From assembly GCA_946699065.1 (NCBI GenBank), contig CAMPDV010000017.1, positions 1,485,078-1,549,077 of the forward strand: a stretch of 64,000 nucleotides of DNA, given 5' to 3'. The notes under the pieces were generated by a model. The model did no database searches. It saw nothing but the letters and a program-made list of their open reading frames with translations, and was not told the DNA's origin. Source of the DNA: Loxodes magnus. Its lineage: Eukaryota; Ciliophora; Karyorelictea; Loxodida; Loxodidae. The position numbers and the translations under genes were made by a program. The stretch's first letter is position 1. Every line of letters begins with the position of its first letter. Positions 22,860 to 36,600 of this stretch are shown here, one piece after another.

Positions 22860-24226
22860 CCTTAACAAGTTTAAAGCTACATTGGAAATAAGCTTTATAA
22901 CACAGATATTTTCATACCTAATAAAGATAACTTTACATACCATAACTTATTTCATACTTTAAATGATATCTAACTTCAAAGATATTACAAAAGTTTGTCA
23001 AAAGCAAGATTAATAGACCTTAGTAATAATGATCTTTTTCTAAGTTACCCTATTAAACTATCGTTCGATTATAGAAACAGACTAGAAACTGAAATAATTA
23101 CAGACTTATTATCCTACCATTCATATGCCTTAGAGATTTTGAGAGCAGGAAAAAATAAAATAAGCAACTACCTTAATGTGCATTTTAGAAGTCCAACAGG
23201 CAAATAATACAATAACTGAGTTCCTATTTATATAAGCAGTGAATATTTCATAAGAGGTGCTGAGATGTTCAAGAACATGATTTCAGTAATTTCAAAGGGA
23301 TCAATGCGTGGAACAGTGTAAAATGAATTTAATTATTAGATGGTTTTAAGAGTGATTCCAGCTATGTTGAACAAAAATACAGTGTAAATGTTCAAAGGAA
23401 GTGTATATGAAAGTGAAAGTGCAATAATAGGATTTAGTCAAATTTTAAGAACTTTCTTGAAACGAATGGAAGTATATCCATAGATTAAAGCCTTCATGTT
23501 CAATAGTTTGAAAAACTTTTATTCTGATTGGAATAAGAGAAGAAAAGATGTAGTACCAGATTTAGGAGAGTTCTTAATTTAGCTTTTTGTTTGTAACGTT
23601 CGTGTTTTTAATTACTACAACCCAATGATGAAAAAGCCATTCTAGAAGAACATTTTACTAGATAAATCCTATGGATTTTTAAAGCCATGCAAGGATTTCA
23701 ATTTTAGTTAGAGGATAAAAACGAACTGAACAAGCTGTTCAATCAAACTGAGGTATCAAATAAGCTCTTTATATTTAATATACTGGCAGCTAAAACTTTT
23801 ATTTTTCTAGGAGTGGAAAAAGTTCTAGATTAAAACTATGGTTTACCTCATGAAGCAGTTCTGAATAAATTCTAGGACAATATAAAGAAAATAAAGCAAA
23901 TAAAATCCTTCAAGACGATTTTTGAAATAATAGAGTATAAAGAAATAAGAAATCAATATGATTTGTCAGCTTATTATAAAAAAGCTGTAATAAATTCATA
24001 GAGGATATCATAAAAGGTGGCAGCAATATCCTATAAAACTTGTTAATTGATTTTTAAAGTTGTTTAAATATTGTCTATATGCTTAGAAGTTAACTAATGT
24101 ATAAAAGTTTATATAAAGTTTCTTCAAATTTGTTTATACAAAAACAAATCTTTTAACTTTTCCGCTTATATCTATATTAGCTTCTTCCTATTATGTGATA
24201 TATTAGAAATGATATCTCCATTTTGA
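22860..24226 (+). CDS. UBC-core family protein, C-terminal portion
   Basis: Encodes the region that follows the E2-like fold in a family of large UBC-core-domain proteins of protists. Visible conserved segments are FLSYPIKLSFDYRNRLETEI...LLSYHSYALEILRAG, then VPIYISSEYFIRGAEMFKN (family form LPLYI.EEH..R), and a long helical part (VLRVIPAMLNKN, ILRTFLKRMEVYP, FLIQLFVCNVRVFNYYNP). The frame from about 22,860 holds to about 23,690; at about 23,700 it must shift to continue with QLEDKNELNKLFNQTEV and ending at TGA 24,224-24,226. The shift may be a tiny intron or a mutation. No ATG is evident at the 5' end and the E2 fold is missing, so this is either the second half of a gene with unrecognised upstream exons or a 5'-truncated duplicate of the locus at 24.3 kb, whose 3' part it repeats. 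Confidence 0.6.
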
Positions 24227-24309
24227 CATATCTTAAAATATATTGATGATAATAAGAATTCATAAGCATTTATATTTTGGATCAATTTAAAAGCCTCATA
24301 TTCAATTCA

Positions 24310-25060
24310 ACTTATAAATGAAGAACGTCAAGTCAAAAGCAAGTGGTACGTATTATGCGAGACTTGAAAGAGATTCAGGACAATCCAACACTCGGATGTA
24401 CACCTATTGCTTTAAACGAATTTGATCCCTTTTTACTACATGCTAATATAAAAATATTAGAGGGAACTTATAAGGGTTTAATCTTCCATTTGGAAATAAA
24501 ACTTCCTGATACATTTCCCCTACATACTCTATGGGGAAGAATGGCTTCAGGATTTCCTTAAATAAAACATGAACATGTATTTGAAGAAAATGGAATATGC
24601 ACTGACTTCTTAGCAAACTTTGAAGACTTTTTTTAATAATAGACAGCTGCAGGATTGACTTCAAGTACTACCTTAAAATAACTGTTAATTGTACTATAAT
24701 CATTTTTAGCTGATCACGAAATAACGGTTTCTTAAAGCTTCGTAGAATTTAAAGTCATAAATAGATAGATATTAATGTCGACAATGTGGACATAAAACAG
24801 GGAATCCATATCCTGCTATTCCTACACTAAGTGAACAAAGTTAATATGTATCAGATCCAAAATCTAGAGCTGAGCAATACTTAATTTGTTCAGTAATGAA
24901 GTAATCCTTTTTTAAGATAAAGGAATGGTTCTAGGTTACCCTATTAAACTATCATTCGACTATAGAAACAGACTGGAAACTGAAATCATTACAGACTCAT
25001 TATCTTACGATTCATATGCCTTAGAGATTTTGAGAGCAGGAGAAAATAAATTTAAACGTT
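24310..25060 (+). pseudogene. UBC-core (E2-like) family, N-terminal portion, truncated
   Basis: Carries the part missing from 22.9-24.2 kb. An E2-like fold is readable: RIMRDLKEIQDNPTLGC, DPFLLHANIKILEG, YKGLIFHLEIKLPDTFPL, then HEHVFEENGICTDFLANF, where Cys is at the catalytic position but the HPN motif is HEH, then SSTTLKQLLIVLQSFLAD. Next, in another frame, come a possible zinc site (CRQCGHKTGNPYPAIPTLSE) and SRAEQYLICSVMKQSFF, and in a third frame GYPIKLSFDYRNRLETEI, nearly identical to 23,055-23,150. Homology stops near 25,060 and turns into AT-rich DNA. E2-like proteins carry ubiquitin as a thioester; activity is doubtful here. Truncation and three frames suggest a decayed partial tandem duplicate, but unrecognised short introns remain possible. 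Confidence 0.6.
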
Positions 25061-27891
25061 TCTATATTTCATTCATGGTTCTCTTTCACTCTCACCTTGA
25101 TAAAGAATCGTTTTGCTCATTAAATATGTTTATGGGTTATTAATATAATCTATTTTCTATTCACTCTACATCTTAAAAATCTTTAATGGTCTTCTAAATA
25201 TTATTGATGAAATATTTTAATGTACTTATCTAATTTAATTATCTTATCTTTTGTAAACTATTGATTAATATAGTTTTAGTCATATAAAACAAGTCTTTTA
25301 CACTATTTTTCATCAATTATTTTAAGTTTATTAAATATTTTTAACAATATCTGTAAAAAGATTACGTTTGAAAATGTGCTAGAATGTATCAAATTCCTAT
25401 CTACTTAAGCAAAGTTTATTGAATTGAGTTTTGATATATCGATGATTCAGTTCATATTAAAAATTATAGGTATAAGTAATCAGTTTTAGATTGAAATAGT
25501 TTCTTAAATTGATGTCTATTGTATTTAGCCTATATTATTAAAGCGAAAGCGTTTTATATATTTCTTATTAAATCAGCAAATCTTTTTGCTGTTGACATGA
25601 TTGCATTTCTTTAAAAGCATTCTTAGAATAAATACTTTTTAATTTAAATATTGCTATGCTTATTAAACTCTTTGAAATCATTAATTATAATATCTATTTG
25701 CAAATATTCATAAGTAAACAAGGTTTTGATTATCTTAACAACTCTTAATTTAAGAAAATAGTTATCTTACTTCAGATTTATTTCTTTTTCCTGATTTTGA
25801 GAATAAAGATTAAATGGTGTAATTTTTATCTTTTTACTAAGTAGAATTATTTTTGCTGAATTGGAGCTAGCATTGCTGATATTATAGTGAAAGGTAAAAA
25901 TCAACTAGTATTCCCAAAACTTGTGCAATATTTAATGACTTATAGATAGCTAATCTAAATCTTTCTCTTACACATGTTGCTCTTATGTTAAAATTCTATT
26001 TTAGTAAATAATAGTATGTTTCATTATAGTAAAGCTAATAATTAAAGTAACGGTTTATTAAGAAGGAAACTTTGAAACAAACATTTTAAATCTCTAAATT
26101 TTAATTTTAGAAGTACCCTTAAACTATTACTGGCTTTCTTTTTCTTATTTTAGAAATAGAAATAAAAGGGAATTTGAGTAAAGGTTTGATATTAATAGGA
26201 ATAAAGTAAATGGTAATAATTTAGTTTTTAGTTATCTAATAACTAGCTATACTTTTGGATTTAGTAGAAGAAAAATAGGTTATAATTGGTTTTTGTTTGA
26301 AGTGGTTTAAATTAAACTGTAGAATGTAATATTTGTATATAAGTTAAATATTGAATAAATAGATATTATATGGCATAAGGAATTAAAGAATTAAGGAATA
26401 AGAAGTAACTTGAAATTAGTTATTTAGGTTTGTTAGTAAAAATATGTAAATATTTAGTATCTTAATTTGATAGTTTTGATGTTGACTTACTGTTTATATA
26501 GTTAAATGTTATTTAAATAATGCTAAATGACTATGAATTGATAAATAAATAGTTAGTATATTTAGTTTAAAAATAATAAAATTAATTAACTAAATTATTA
26601 TTTTATCAAAAAAGATTAATTTAAATTAGTCATCAAAATATAAAAGGATTATAAGGGATTATACTAGTAATATTTTCAAACTATAAACATTATTATTCAT
26701 TATAAATCAATATAATCATTAAATCATTAGTCTATTATTCATTAACTACTTTAAGTCAAAATACTAACAAATCATTTTATCCTTTTTAATCAAATTCAAT
26801 TATTTATCATTTATTAATTAATGCTAATTTACTTTTATTTCCCACTTTAAATTATCAAAATTTATCACTAAATCATATTAAATTTAATAAAAAGCCTTAG
26901 TTAGTTTAAAAATTTCATAATCAAGGAATCCTAATGACTTTTAGAATATTTAACTATATGTTAATCAAAGTATTTTTAAATCTATTTTACTTATTAAACT
27001 TAAAGTACTAATTCTATTATTTGTTACAGTTTATGACTTTTTAGCAAGTTTAAACTAAATAAAACAATTCAACTTTGTAGCAAAGAACTAATTATTTAAT
27101 AATAATAATAATAATTTAGAAATTCCTTTTTACTTAATAGATTCATTAATATCCTATCAATATTATCTCTTTTAGTTTTAACGTTTTTCTATTAGAATTA
27201 TTAAATTTTAGATATCTTTCTCACTCCATTTTTTAAATTAAGATAGCCTTTTAATTTTAGAATTTAAAGTCAAAAATTTGCTAAAAATAAGAACATTTAT
27301 GCAATTTTTAGTTTAAATGCTTTAGTAATTGTATATTTATTTATAGTTTTCAAACGCTAAACTTTTTTTAAAGAAAGGTTTATTTGTAATTGTCTTACAC
27401 ATTTTAGAAAATTTTTTAATTCTTATATATATAATAAAAATATTTATTTAGCTTTAGAAATAGCTCTTTCATTTATATATAAATTTAGCTTTTTAATAAG
27501 ATATAAAATTTATAGAAATTTGTAGTTAAATATGTTTAAATTGTAATTCATCTTAGGACTGAATTTTAATATTAATTTCTTCTCCATAAATTTCATAAAG
27601 AATCTTAAAATTTATGACTTTCTTTCTCTTTACTAACAATTATCTAGAAATATAATTATTAAAGAATCCTTTAAGATTTTACTAATTTTTTACTTCTAAT
27701 ACTTTTAGATTATAACATTAATTAAAATATCTTTTTATTTATTTTAAGAGAATCTAAAATTTAAAAAATAAGGATTATTTGTTAATTTAATTAAATTTTA
27801 CTTTTTTAATTTTATTATTATCAATTATAAAGTTTATCTTACATTTCATCTTTATTAATTATTATCTTTTACATTTATTTTTTTAAAAAAG
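25061..27891. other. AT-rich intergenic region, no gene seen
   Basis: About 2.8 kb of very AT-rich sequence with homopolymer tracts and a short (aat)n microsatellite near 27,100. No frame shows recognisable protein features and no RNA gene is apparent. Confidence 0.5.
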
Positions 27892-28790
27892 ATGACTGGA
27901 TTCTTTGTGGCTCCTAAAAAGTAGGAGTTAACGACATTCTAGAAAGGCTAGGACCAGGAAAAGGGTAACAAAAGGGCACCCATCAGGATGAATCTCCCAT
28001 ATTTGAAGAAAAGACTAGGAAATGGGCTAAGAATATTATAAGCTCGAAATCTCGAATCTCACCACATAATAGTAAATAAGCTATGATTAGCTGACTAAAA
28101 TGGTGCTAGACCTCCAGGAAGAGGTCAAAAAGTTGAAGAAAGACAATAAGAAGTTAATGGAAAAACTTGAACTAGCGGAGGAAATAGAATCGAGACTCAT
28201 GATCTAAGAAAGAGACCTTAACGCATTTTGAAATATATCACAAGACAAGAACAGTTAATCTCAAAATTAACAAAAGAAGCAGAAAGAACTGATTAGCAAA
28301 TTAGAAAAAATAGAAGAAAATCAGTACAAATTGCAGCTTTAAATGTAATTGAAAGAATAAAGGAATGATCGATGATAATTGAAGGTGAAAATAACCCAAG
28401 ATTTAAACCTAAACTACAAGTAAAAAGATGTTATTACTGTAATTCTCAAACATGTCTGTGGAAAGGATGCTAAAAATTTCTGAATTTCAAGTAAGAATAT
28501 TGAAATTATTAGAAGTAGTTGGAGAACAAAAGGAAGAAACAATAATAAATAAAACTATCAAGAGAAAGAGAAAGATTATACTGTAACAAATTTGAGGAAA
28601 TTTACTAGAAAAAAGGTATCTAGGTAAAAGAAGAATTAAAGGACAACATGCATGGTAAGGAGAAGAGTTGTAGATATTTTCAAACTTTTATATTAAGCCT
28701 CTAGAGCAATCTAGATGTTGGCGGGAAAGAGGTTGAAATACCTCCAAGAACACCAAACACTTAATTTTGTATTTATATTTGAAATTTATT
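27892..28790 (+). pseudogene. Gag-like CCHC family, copy D (decayed)
   Basis: Starts at ATG 27892 (MTGFFVAPKKQELTTF). Three frames are needed: the start frame, a second with DESPIFEEKTRKWAKN, and a third with the conserved block EISNLTTQQQISYDQL followed by a long coiled coil (LQEEVKKLKKDNKKLMEKLE, SQNQQKKQKELISKLEKIEE). The knuckle near 28,429 reads CYYCNSQTCLWKGC, so His is replaced by Cys. Family motif LNAFWNISQ is present with TGA as Trp. Aligns along its length with copies A and C. The GC-richer composition stands out in an AT-rich desert. Confidence 0.7.
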
Positions 28791-29459
28791 TTTAACCATA
28801 AAATAAATTGTTCTTATTTAAGATAAATGATAATCATTTTTATCTATTTTTAAATTAATAGATAAAGTAAATTTTTGGAATGCAGAATTAAAATTTTGAT
28901 AATCATTTATAAAATTGGAAATAAAATATTCATACTTTTATTTTTATTATTTATAGTTAATTAAAATTTTTGCAGCGTTTTAATTAAACAAAAAAATTGC
29001 TGTACTTGCAAAGAAATTTTTAATCTTGATATAATATGAAAATAATAACTAATTACTAATTAAATTAAAAAACTTATTTAATTATGAATACATTAGCTTT
29101 CATTTTTAAAGCCTAAATTTTAATAATATTTTCAATTATAATTCTAATTAAAATTAAATTTTTTTGATATATAATTTAAAAATTAAGTTAAAAATTAAAA
29201 ATGGTTATTATTTTGACTTATGCTGATTAAAATATGTCATAATTAAAATTTACATGTGTTTACCATATTTCATATAGGTAATAAAAAATGCTTTGTAACT
29301 TCCATCTCAATAATCTTTATTTAATTATTTTTAATCATTTTTTCTTCGTTTGTTCACTAGCCAAATTATTCCATTAACTCTTCCACTTTTTCGCTTTTTT
29401 GCTATAAAATTTAAATTCTTCTTTGAAGCAATTTTGAATGAAAGTATTCAATTTTTAAA
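28791..29459. other. AT-rich intergenic region
   Basis: No gene or RNA seen. Confidence 0.4.
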
Positions 29460-30110
29460 TCAATTTGTTAAAGTTATCTTAGAGATGGAATTTAGGATTA
29501 ATTTAATTTTTTTGTAAGTTATAAGTTTAAGCAAATCATAATTTTTCAAGTCTTCAAATTCTTCCATTAAATCTTGCAGAGCTTCACATTAAGAAATATG
29601 CTAATAGGTTTCTTATCTCCGCAAATGTAAATTTCAGAGTGTTTTATTTAATAGTACCTATATTTCAAATAATACTAAAAATTGTAACTAAAGGTCCTTA
29701 ATTTGAAAACTGATATTATTTCTCAAATCATTGACTTGTTTAATATTGTGTAAGTATAAGTTGGAAATTTCTACTAATCAATGTTATTACTTAATCTTCA
29801 AAATAAATGTGTGTAGTAGGTATCGCACTCAACCTTCCTATTACATCTGAATAAAATGTTTATTCTATTTTATTTAAAAATTTGTTTAAAATTATTAGCT
29901 ACTACTAGCATCTTAAAGTTCTATTTGAAAATGCTAAGTCATTTATTTTAAATTCTTTAAATATTTAAGGTTACTGTTCTTTGTTAAAAAGAAATGCTAC
30001 ATCAGAGTTGGGATCCGTTTAAGATTCAGTGTAAAGTTTTATATAGAATTTGAAATAATAGATTGCAATGTAATTTTAAAAGAATAATTATCTCAAGACA
30101 ATAAAGTAAG
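29460..30110 (-). CDS. Unrecognised protein-coding region (minus strand)
   Basis: From about 30,110 to about 29,590 one minus-strand frame has convincing protein composition: YIAIYYFKFYIKLYTES, DPNSDVAFLFNKEQQP, SDVIGRLSAIPTTHIYFEDQ, FTFAEIRNLLAYFL. A second frame, offset as one 16-nt intron would give, continues with CEALQDLMEEFEDLKNYD and ends at TGA 29,462-29,460. I could not find a clear GT...AG 16-mer at the junction, so the exon structure is unproven. It is probably helical and soluble. No family recognised and the 5' end is not defined. It lies head-to-head with the region starting at 30,636. Confidence 0.4.
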
Positions 30111-30635
30111 ATTCATTAAAAATAGAATTAAGACTTTGTATAGCACATCTTGCTACTTTTCTTTAGCTAGTGTCTATATCAATTTATTTTTTATCTCTGA
30201 AGAATAGTTCAAAGAATTACTTCTGACCCATACTGCGCCTTTGGTAGTATAAATATTCGAAAAATAAATTATATATTAATTAGCACTTTTACTGTCATTA
30301 AATTTACAGTCCCTGTACTTTTTATATTTTATTAAGATTGCCTGTCTCCAATAATTAATTATTAAATAGCATCTCCAACTTAGTGAGCTGCAGAGAGATA
30401 AAATTTATTAAGGTAAAATGTAGGATTTTAAATGCTTAATGATATCTTTAAAACTCATGATGGCAAAACTGAAGTTAATGAGTATTTAGTGCTCGTTTTT
30501 TAATTACCAGAAACAGACGTAACATTACAAACAGTTACTGTAACTGTTTGTATTGTAGAACAAATAATTGGGTCTAAATGAAGTGTGTAAAATAGCGAGG
30601 TGTTTTAGGATTATTACCTTGCAGTATAATTAATA

Positions 30636-32300
30636 ATGGATTTTGAAGAGAGAAAGTTCAAGAGAACTAAAACTGATTAATATCATCTTTCGTACATCTA
30701 GAGCCTGATGCATAGAATAAGTTTTCAAGATCAAAGGGGAAATAAAAAATATATGCTTTGAAATGGTTTAGTCATACCTAGTATGTATTCATGGTACTTT
30801 AATGAATTTTTATAGACCAGGAGAAGACATTAATTTAACCTATATATGGCTAAGATAAGCACTGTATAAATAATTCTAAGAGAATAATCCGTGAAAGTAC
30901 CTAACTTGATAAGCTTTAGCAGAAATTGTTAGAAATATAGCTATTGGAAGAAAAGATGATGAAGAGAAATAGTTCTCTTAAAGCAGCTTTAAAGTATAGA
31001 GATTATATAAATTTTCTTGATCCTAGTGACTATGACTTCATACTTTATAATATGAGAGATTTTGAAATAGTAAAACATTCTTAAATAACAGACTTATGGT
31101 GTTTTGTCTATGGTTTATTTTTTACTCATCAATAAAATATAACAGTTGATGGATTATCTGACTAAATCCTAAGAATAATTAGGGAAATATTTGCTAGTAA
31201 TATTCCAAGTCTTTAAATGAAAAGCATATTTGAAAGAGACTAACTGATTGAATATTTACACAAAAAAGCATGAAGTTTAGTGCAAAATACGACAATAAGT
31301 TGAAATATTGTATCGGTTTGCTTCAGAACAGTATTTTAGAGATCGTGAAGAATTCCTAGCTTATATGCTACTTAGAAGAATTTATCTTTAGTAAGGTTAA
31401 ATTGTAAAAATTTGCATGGAATTACTACTCTATGTTTAGCAATCTATCCAAGTGTGAAAAGCTCCTTAAATGATGCAGGAGTTGCCAAATTTATTCTAGG
31501 AGCTAGTAAATTTAATAGACGTGCTGTTTGAACAGCAGAGTAGATGCTTAGATTAGTATATCAAAATGCTCCCATATCTCTTTAGATTAAAAATGGACTA
31601 AAATACTTAAAATGTTCTTAGTACTTAATAAACTGAATAAGAAAAAGTAAGTTAAACTAAATAAATGTGAAATATTTATACAATCTTAAGATCTCTCTTT
31701 TCAAATCAAATTCATACATCTCAAGAATGGAAAATTATTATTTTCGGTTTAGCAAAAGATTGAACTGAAGAAAATGCTTGAGCTATCTAAGAGGAAATTA
31801 GATGGTTGTAAAGAAGAAAAACCTACGCCACCTTTAGGAGTCAAATTAATTTTACTTATAATTGCAAGAACAGTTTCTTAAAATAGCGCAGTATATGAGG
31901 TTTTCAAGGAAAGACTTCCTAAGCTTAACAATTACGATATGAATTGGAGAAATAGAAGAAAATCAGATAAAGAATAAGCCAATCTTATAGCAATTAATTA
32001 GGATAAACTATAAGAACAAATCAGGATGTATAGCAAAAATATGTAGAATAAAGTGAAGAAAAGCAGGAAGAAACATAAGAGGAAAGTAAGAGTAAATTGA
32101 GTATATTCCTTCAGAAAAAGCTATTCAAATAGTAGGTATCTTCGACAAGAAAAAGAGAGAATATAGCAGCAAATAAAGAACGAGGCAGGATATCCTACAT
32201 GTTTTACATCTTTCTCATAAATTTAGAAAGCTGCTTTACATGGTGATCCACATCATTTGAAATGTGAAATATATCTATAGAGTTTGATTTTTTGTCCTCT
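30636..32300 (+). CDS. Large unrecognised protein-coding region, several frames (introns or decay)
   Basis: Starts at ATG 30636 (MDFEERKFKRTKTDQYHLSY). Successive segments with strong protein character follow in changing frames: GEDINLTYIWLRQALYKQF to EEKQFSQSSFKVQRLYK; INFLDPSDYDFILYNMRDF to IFERDQLIEYLHKKAW; FASEQYFRDREEFLAYMLL to MLPYLFRLKMDQ; LELSKRKLDGCKEEKPTPPL to FKERLPKLNNYDMNWRNRR; finally a charged helix and NEAGYPTCFTSFSQIQKAAL. Segments follow in one direction without overlap, as exons of one large alpha-helical protein would. A 22-nt GT...AG stretch ending near 30,812 would repair the first break, but other breaks lack obvious 16-nt introns, so decay is equally likely. I do not recognise the family. 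Confidence 0.45.
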
Positions 32301-32689
32301 ATAAAAATAGAAACTTTAAAAAGACTTTAATTAAACTATCTTTTAAATATTTATATTCTAATAGTATTGCTAGCTCTTATTGAAGCAATATTAAAAGCTA
32401 AAACTAATTAAGATTAATTACCTTAATATATCTAATTTAATAATTTAATTTAAAATAAAATTTAATTTTCAAAACTTAAAATAAAAAATGTTTAAGATGC
32501 TTTCTTAAAATCAATAGTATTTAGTAAGCTATTTGAAAACTAAGTTTTATTTAAAAGGCTAAATCTAATAATTAAATGATTTTAAATTATTAACTTCATA
32601 AAATTTTAAGTTTTTTCTAGTTTGGATAGTTATATATTACATTTATTTATATGAAATTCAAAAAATAATAAACATCCAATAGGGTTTCT

Positions 32690-33600
32690 TTACTACCTCT
32701 TCCAAAGATAAAAAGGAAGAAAGCAAGTGAGATGCCATTTCTTCTAACCTCACGTCTTTACTTTAATTAAATCAACCTTTTGATCAGCAAAAAATCTTAA
32801 TAATGGATCTAACAACTCCCAAAGCCGGGCAAACGACAGAAACAAACTCTGTAAACTCTAAAAACGGAAGAGAGACCTCGAAATCAGCAGAATATGGCAT
32901 TATACGGCTAGAAACAATCCTTTGGATACAACTCAGATCAAGTTGATATTGAGTAATTTGCATTGATGGTGGTGAACTTTAATGAAGAGGTTTAAAAGTA
33001 GAAATAGTTGAACGAAAAACTAATTTTCAAGCCAGAAGAAAAGAATTAAATGGATGGGGATCATACAGATAACTATGAACGCTAAATGGATGCGTTCTTC
33101 AACATCCAATACCATTAGGATAAGAATACAACTTAGCTGAATGATTAAGTAGTGAAATAAGAATAGGAAATTAAACTCCTAAAAGAATAAAGAATAGAAT
33201 AGCTAGATACTGGATCGATCTCAATGGTCGCCAAACCCTAAGCTTAACCTCAAATGAGACTAATTCCGATCAGGAAGAGATGCTTTCGCTGCTAAAACCA
33301 ATAAAAAGCTATATCGGAACTGTAAAAAGTTTCAGTAGAAACAAAGAAATTTCTGATAAGCAAAGCGAACAGAAAAAATTGGGCTGAACAAGATTTTTTG
33401 CAACAAGAATGGAAATATATACAAGAGGAAGAATATTGAGTTATAACCAAGCCCGACAGGAATGTAGAAAGGTAAAACTATTAAAAAAATCGCGGATGGG
33501 AACGCGAAATTATAAAGTTGCCCCAAACATTTTAACAAACAGCGAGGAGCTAGAAACGCTGTATTTCTTGAAATTCCTTAATAGCAGAGAAACAATTTAA
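32690..33600 (+). pseudogene. Gag-like CCHC family, copy E (decayed)
   Basis: The family N-terminus GFFTTSSKDKKEESK (about 32,681) appears without an ATG in front. The central part in another frame has the conserved block YNSDQVDIEQFALMVVNF, coiled coil NEEVQKQKQLNEKL and QMDAFFNIQYHQDKN. The knuckle at 33,281 starts correctly (CFRCQNQ), then a small indel removes the His and shifts into LYRNCKKFQQKQRNFW. Motif FCNKNGNIYKRK and a C-terminal segment (TNSEELETLYFLKF) are still readable. A dead copy that helps to define the family's C-terminal conserved motif. Confidence 0.7.
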
Positions 33601-36600
33601 TATAATTATAAATACATAAATTGCTATTTACTGCTTTATCTAAAATTGATATGGAATAAAATAGTTTCATTTAAAGTATGCTTTGTCTCCTCATTAATTC
33701 AATAGATATTTAATTTCCTATAAAGATTAGGATTTCGTATATAGAAAAAGGATATCGATAATACAAATGAAAAATTAAAATAATACTATTTAATAAACTA
33801 TGAATTTCAATTAAACTTAATCATTCGATTCTAGTTGAGAAAAAAAGCCTGATCTGATACTGTGATAAATAAGATTTTAGTCAAATTTTTCTTGATATAA
33901 CAAAATGTAAGTGAAAAAATGAGCAAAAAAATAACTTTTCGAACTTTATTAAACATAATCGTAATTTTTGAATAGAATATGACAATTTGAAAGAAAATAA
34001 TTTAAAAATATTAAAAAAAACAGATTAATTTATTGGTGAAGAAACTTAGTTTGTTGGAAGATATTCGCTAGAATTAAATTAATTGGAGCCTAAATTTTAA
34101 GTAATATAATTACGATATAAATAGTAATTATGAAAGGAATTTAACAAGTATAAGATAATATTTAATCTAAAAGAATATGCTAAATATTATAAATGACACA
34201 ATTCAATCATAAAATTATAACGAAGAAAAATGTATTGAAACTTATAAATACTAAATAATAAATTTTAGTATTAAAAATATTTAGAATCTAATAAAAAAAG
34301 CTATAAGTAAATAAACATAAACAATAAAAATAATAAGAAATGAAAATACTATTAAATAAAGTTTGAAATAACTATATAATTTTAATTATTTAAATTATAA
34401 TTTTTATTAAACAGTAATATTTATTTCTATATATAACTTAAAATTATTTAAAGCTATTCTTAAAATATTTAAAAATAAAGAAAATTATTTTCTAAGCTAT
34501 TTAAATAAATTAAATAAGTTTAATTATATTTTTTAATACTATACATAAATTTTATACTTTCTTTAATTTCTAATTATAGTTTAAAATAGTAGATAGTTTT
34601 TATTATATTTTTAATCATTTTACAAATTAAATATTTTAAATTTGATATCTTTATGTTTTTTAATTTATAAAGATTTTGATAAAGTTTAATGAAAAATGAA
34701 TTAAAACTATTTTATAAAATATATATTATTATAGTATATAATAAGAAATTAAAGATTCTTATTATAGATAAAAAGTATCCATCCATGATGTAAAATTGCT
34801 TATTATATTCTTTATTTACTTTATAATTTCTTGTTTAAATTTACTATCTATAAAATACATTTTTTTATAATGTAAAGGCTTTAAAATGCTAGTCTCATTT
34901 TATTAAAATCTTTATATATATTTGAAAGTATGATAACCACTTGCGATAATATAGTTAGAAAGAAATTTTCTTCGATAAAAGTATAAATATTACTTATCAA
35001 CTTAATAGAGTTTTTAATTGATTACAAAAGAGATTTTTATAATTAGTTTCGTCGAAAATGTTTAAAAAATAAGTTTTAATAGAAAGGGATAATTTAAACT
35101 AAGAACAAGAAGGGATTTATACTCTATTGATATAATTTATTTTATTTTAATTTCCTATTTTAATTAAAAAACAACTAGCATTTTCCAATCTCTTAAACCT
35201 AGAATTAGAAAGCTTTTTCTTTAATTATAAATTAGATACAACTGGATTAATTATTAAATATTACTTATTATTAATTATTTTTCTATTAAATTAAATGTAT
35301 AAAAATAATAAATATAAGATACCTAATTAATTATAAATAGCATTACTATAATCATATTATTTTCGCTAATAATTACTAATTATAAACTAGTAAGCTTTAT
35401 AAATTTTATTACTAGAAACTAGATTAAAATGATTAAATAATAGTAAACTTAAATAAGCAAGAATAATATTCAAATTTACTATAATTTATATAGTTTTAAT
35501 AGAAATTTATCAAAAAAGTTAATCTTGTTTTATTTGTATATCTATTGTTCTTAAATAACCTTTAAATCTTCTTTTAATATAAAATGCTCTAGTTTCATAT
35601 TTTTTTATTTATAGGCATATTTTAATCACTAGAAATAATTAGGTTTTTAATTCAAAATTTATATTAATTTTGCTACTTTACTTAATATTTAAAGTTAGAA
35701 TCTTAATATTGATATGAATTATTTTTAAAACATTTAGCGGGATTTCATATTAAATTTAGAAAAAGAATTAGAAGATAAAAAATTAGGTAATTTTTACTTA
35801 TTTATTCAAATATTAAAAAGTTTCCATTTAAGCAGAAGTTAAAATTTGAGATTAGTAAAAAATTAGTTTTGTACTATAATATATATCCATAATCGATGAA
35901 AAATAGTAAAAATAACCTATCTTTGAATAGGCTGATTATAAAAAAAACTGAGAGTTAGAGAATTTTTTAACATTTTTAACATTTTGAAATTGAAAATTTC
36001 TAAGAATACTTATTTTTTAATTTCTTTATTTAAAGTCAATCGATGCTAGATTTGTAAAATTTTTATTCTTTAATATTTATCTTTATCACAATTATTGCTA
36101 AATATAAAATTTTAAATTATAATTATTTTAATTTTTTAATTTATTAATCTATACTTTATTTATTTTCTTTTAGTAATATTTTTAAATAATTTAATAAAAC
36201 TGATAGCTAGTAAACTTTATATTCATTTTTATAGAAAAATATAATTTCTTAAGTTTTCCTTATAACTTTTCATTTAACTTTTAAAAATATTTTTCTAGTT
36301 TTCTAGAGTTAAATCTAGCTTACATAATTTATTATATGTTTCTCTAGCATTAATAAAATACTTGCTTAAAATATAATTTAGAATTATAAATGTTCCTAAT
36401 ATTTTTAAATTATACTTAATTAATTTATTTGCATTTACTTTGGTTTTTTATAAAGTATTAATAGATTTTATATAATTAACTATTTTCTATTTAAATTATT
36501 ATTCTTCAATAATAAGAAATGCAATCACAGCTTTATTAAATATTTTATCTAAAGGATAAGAAAGTTTCTTATTAGTCTCTAATTAAACCTATTTTTAACT

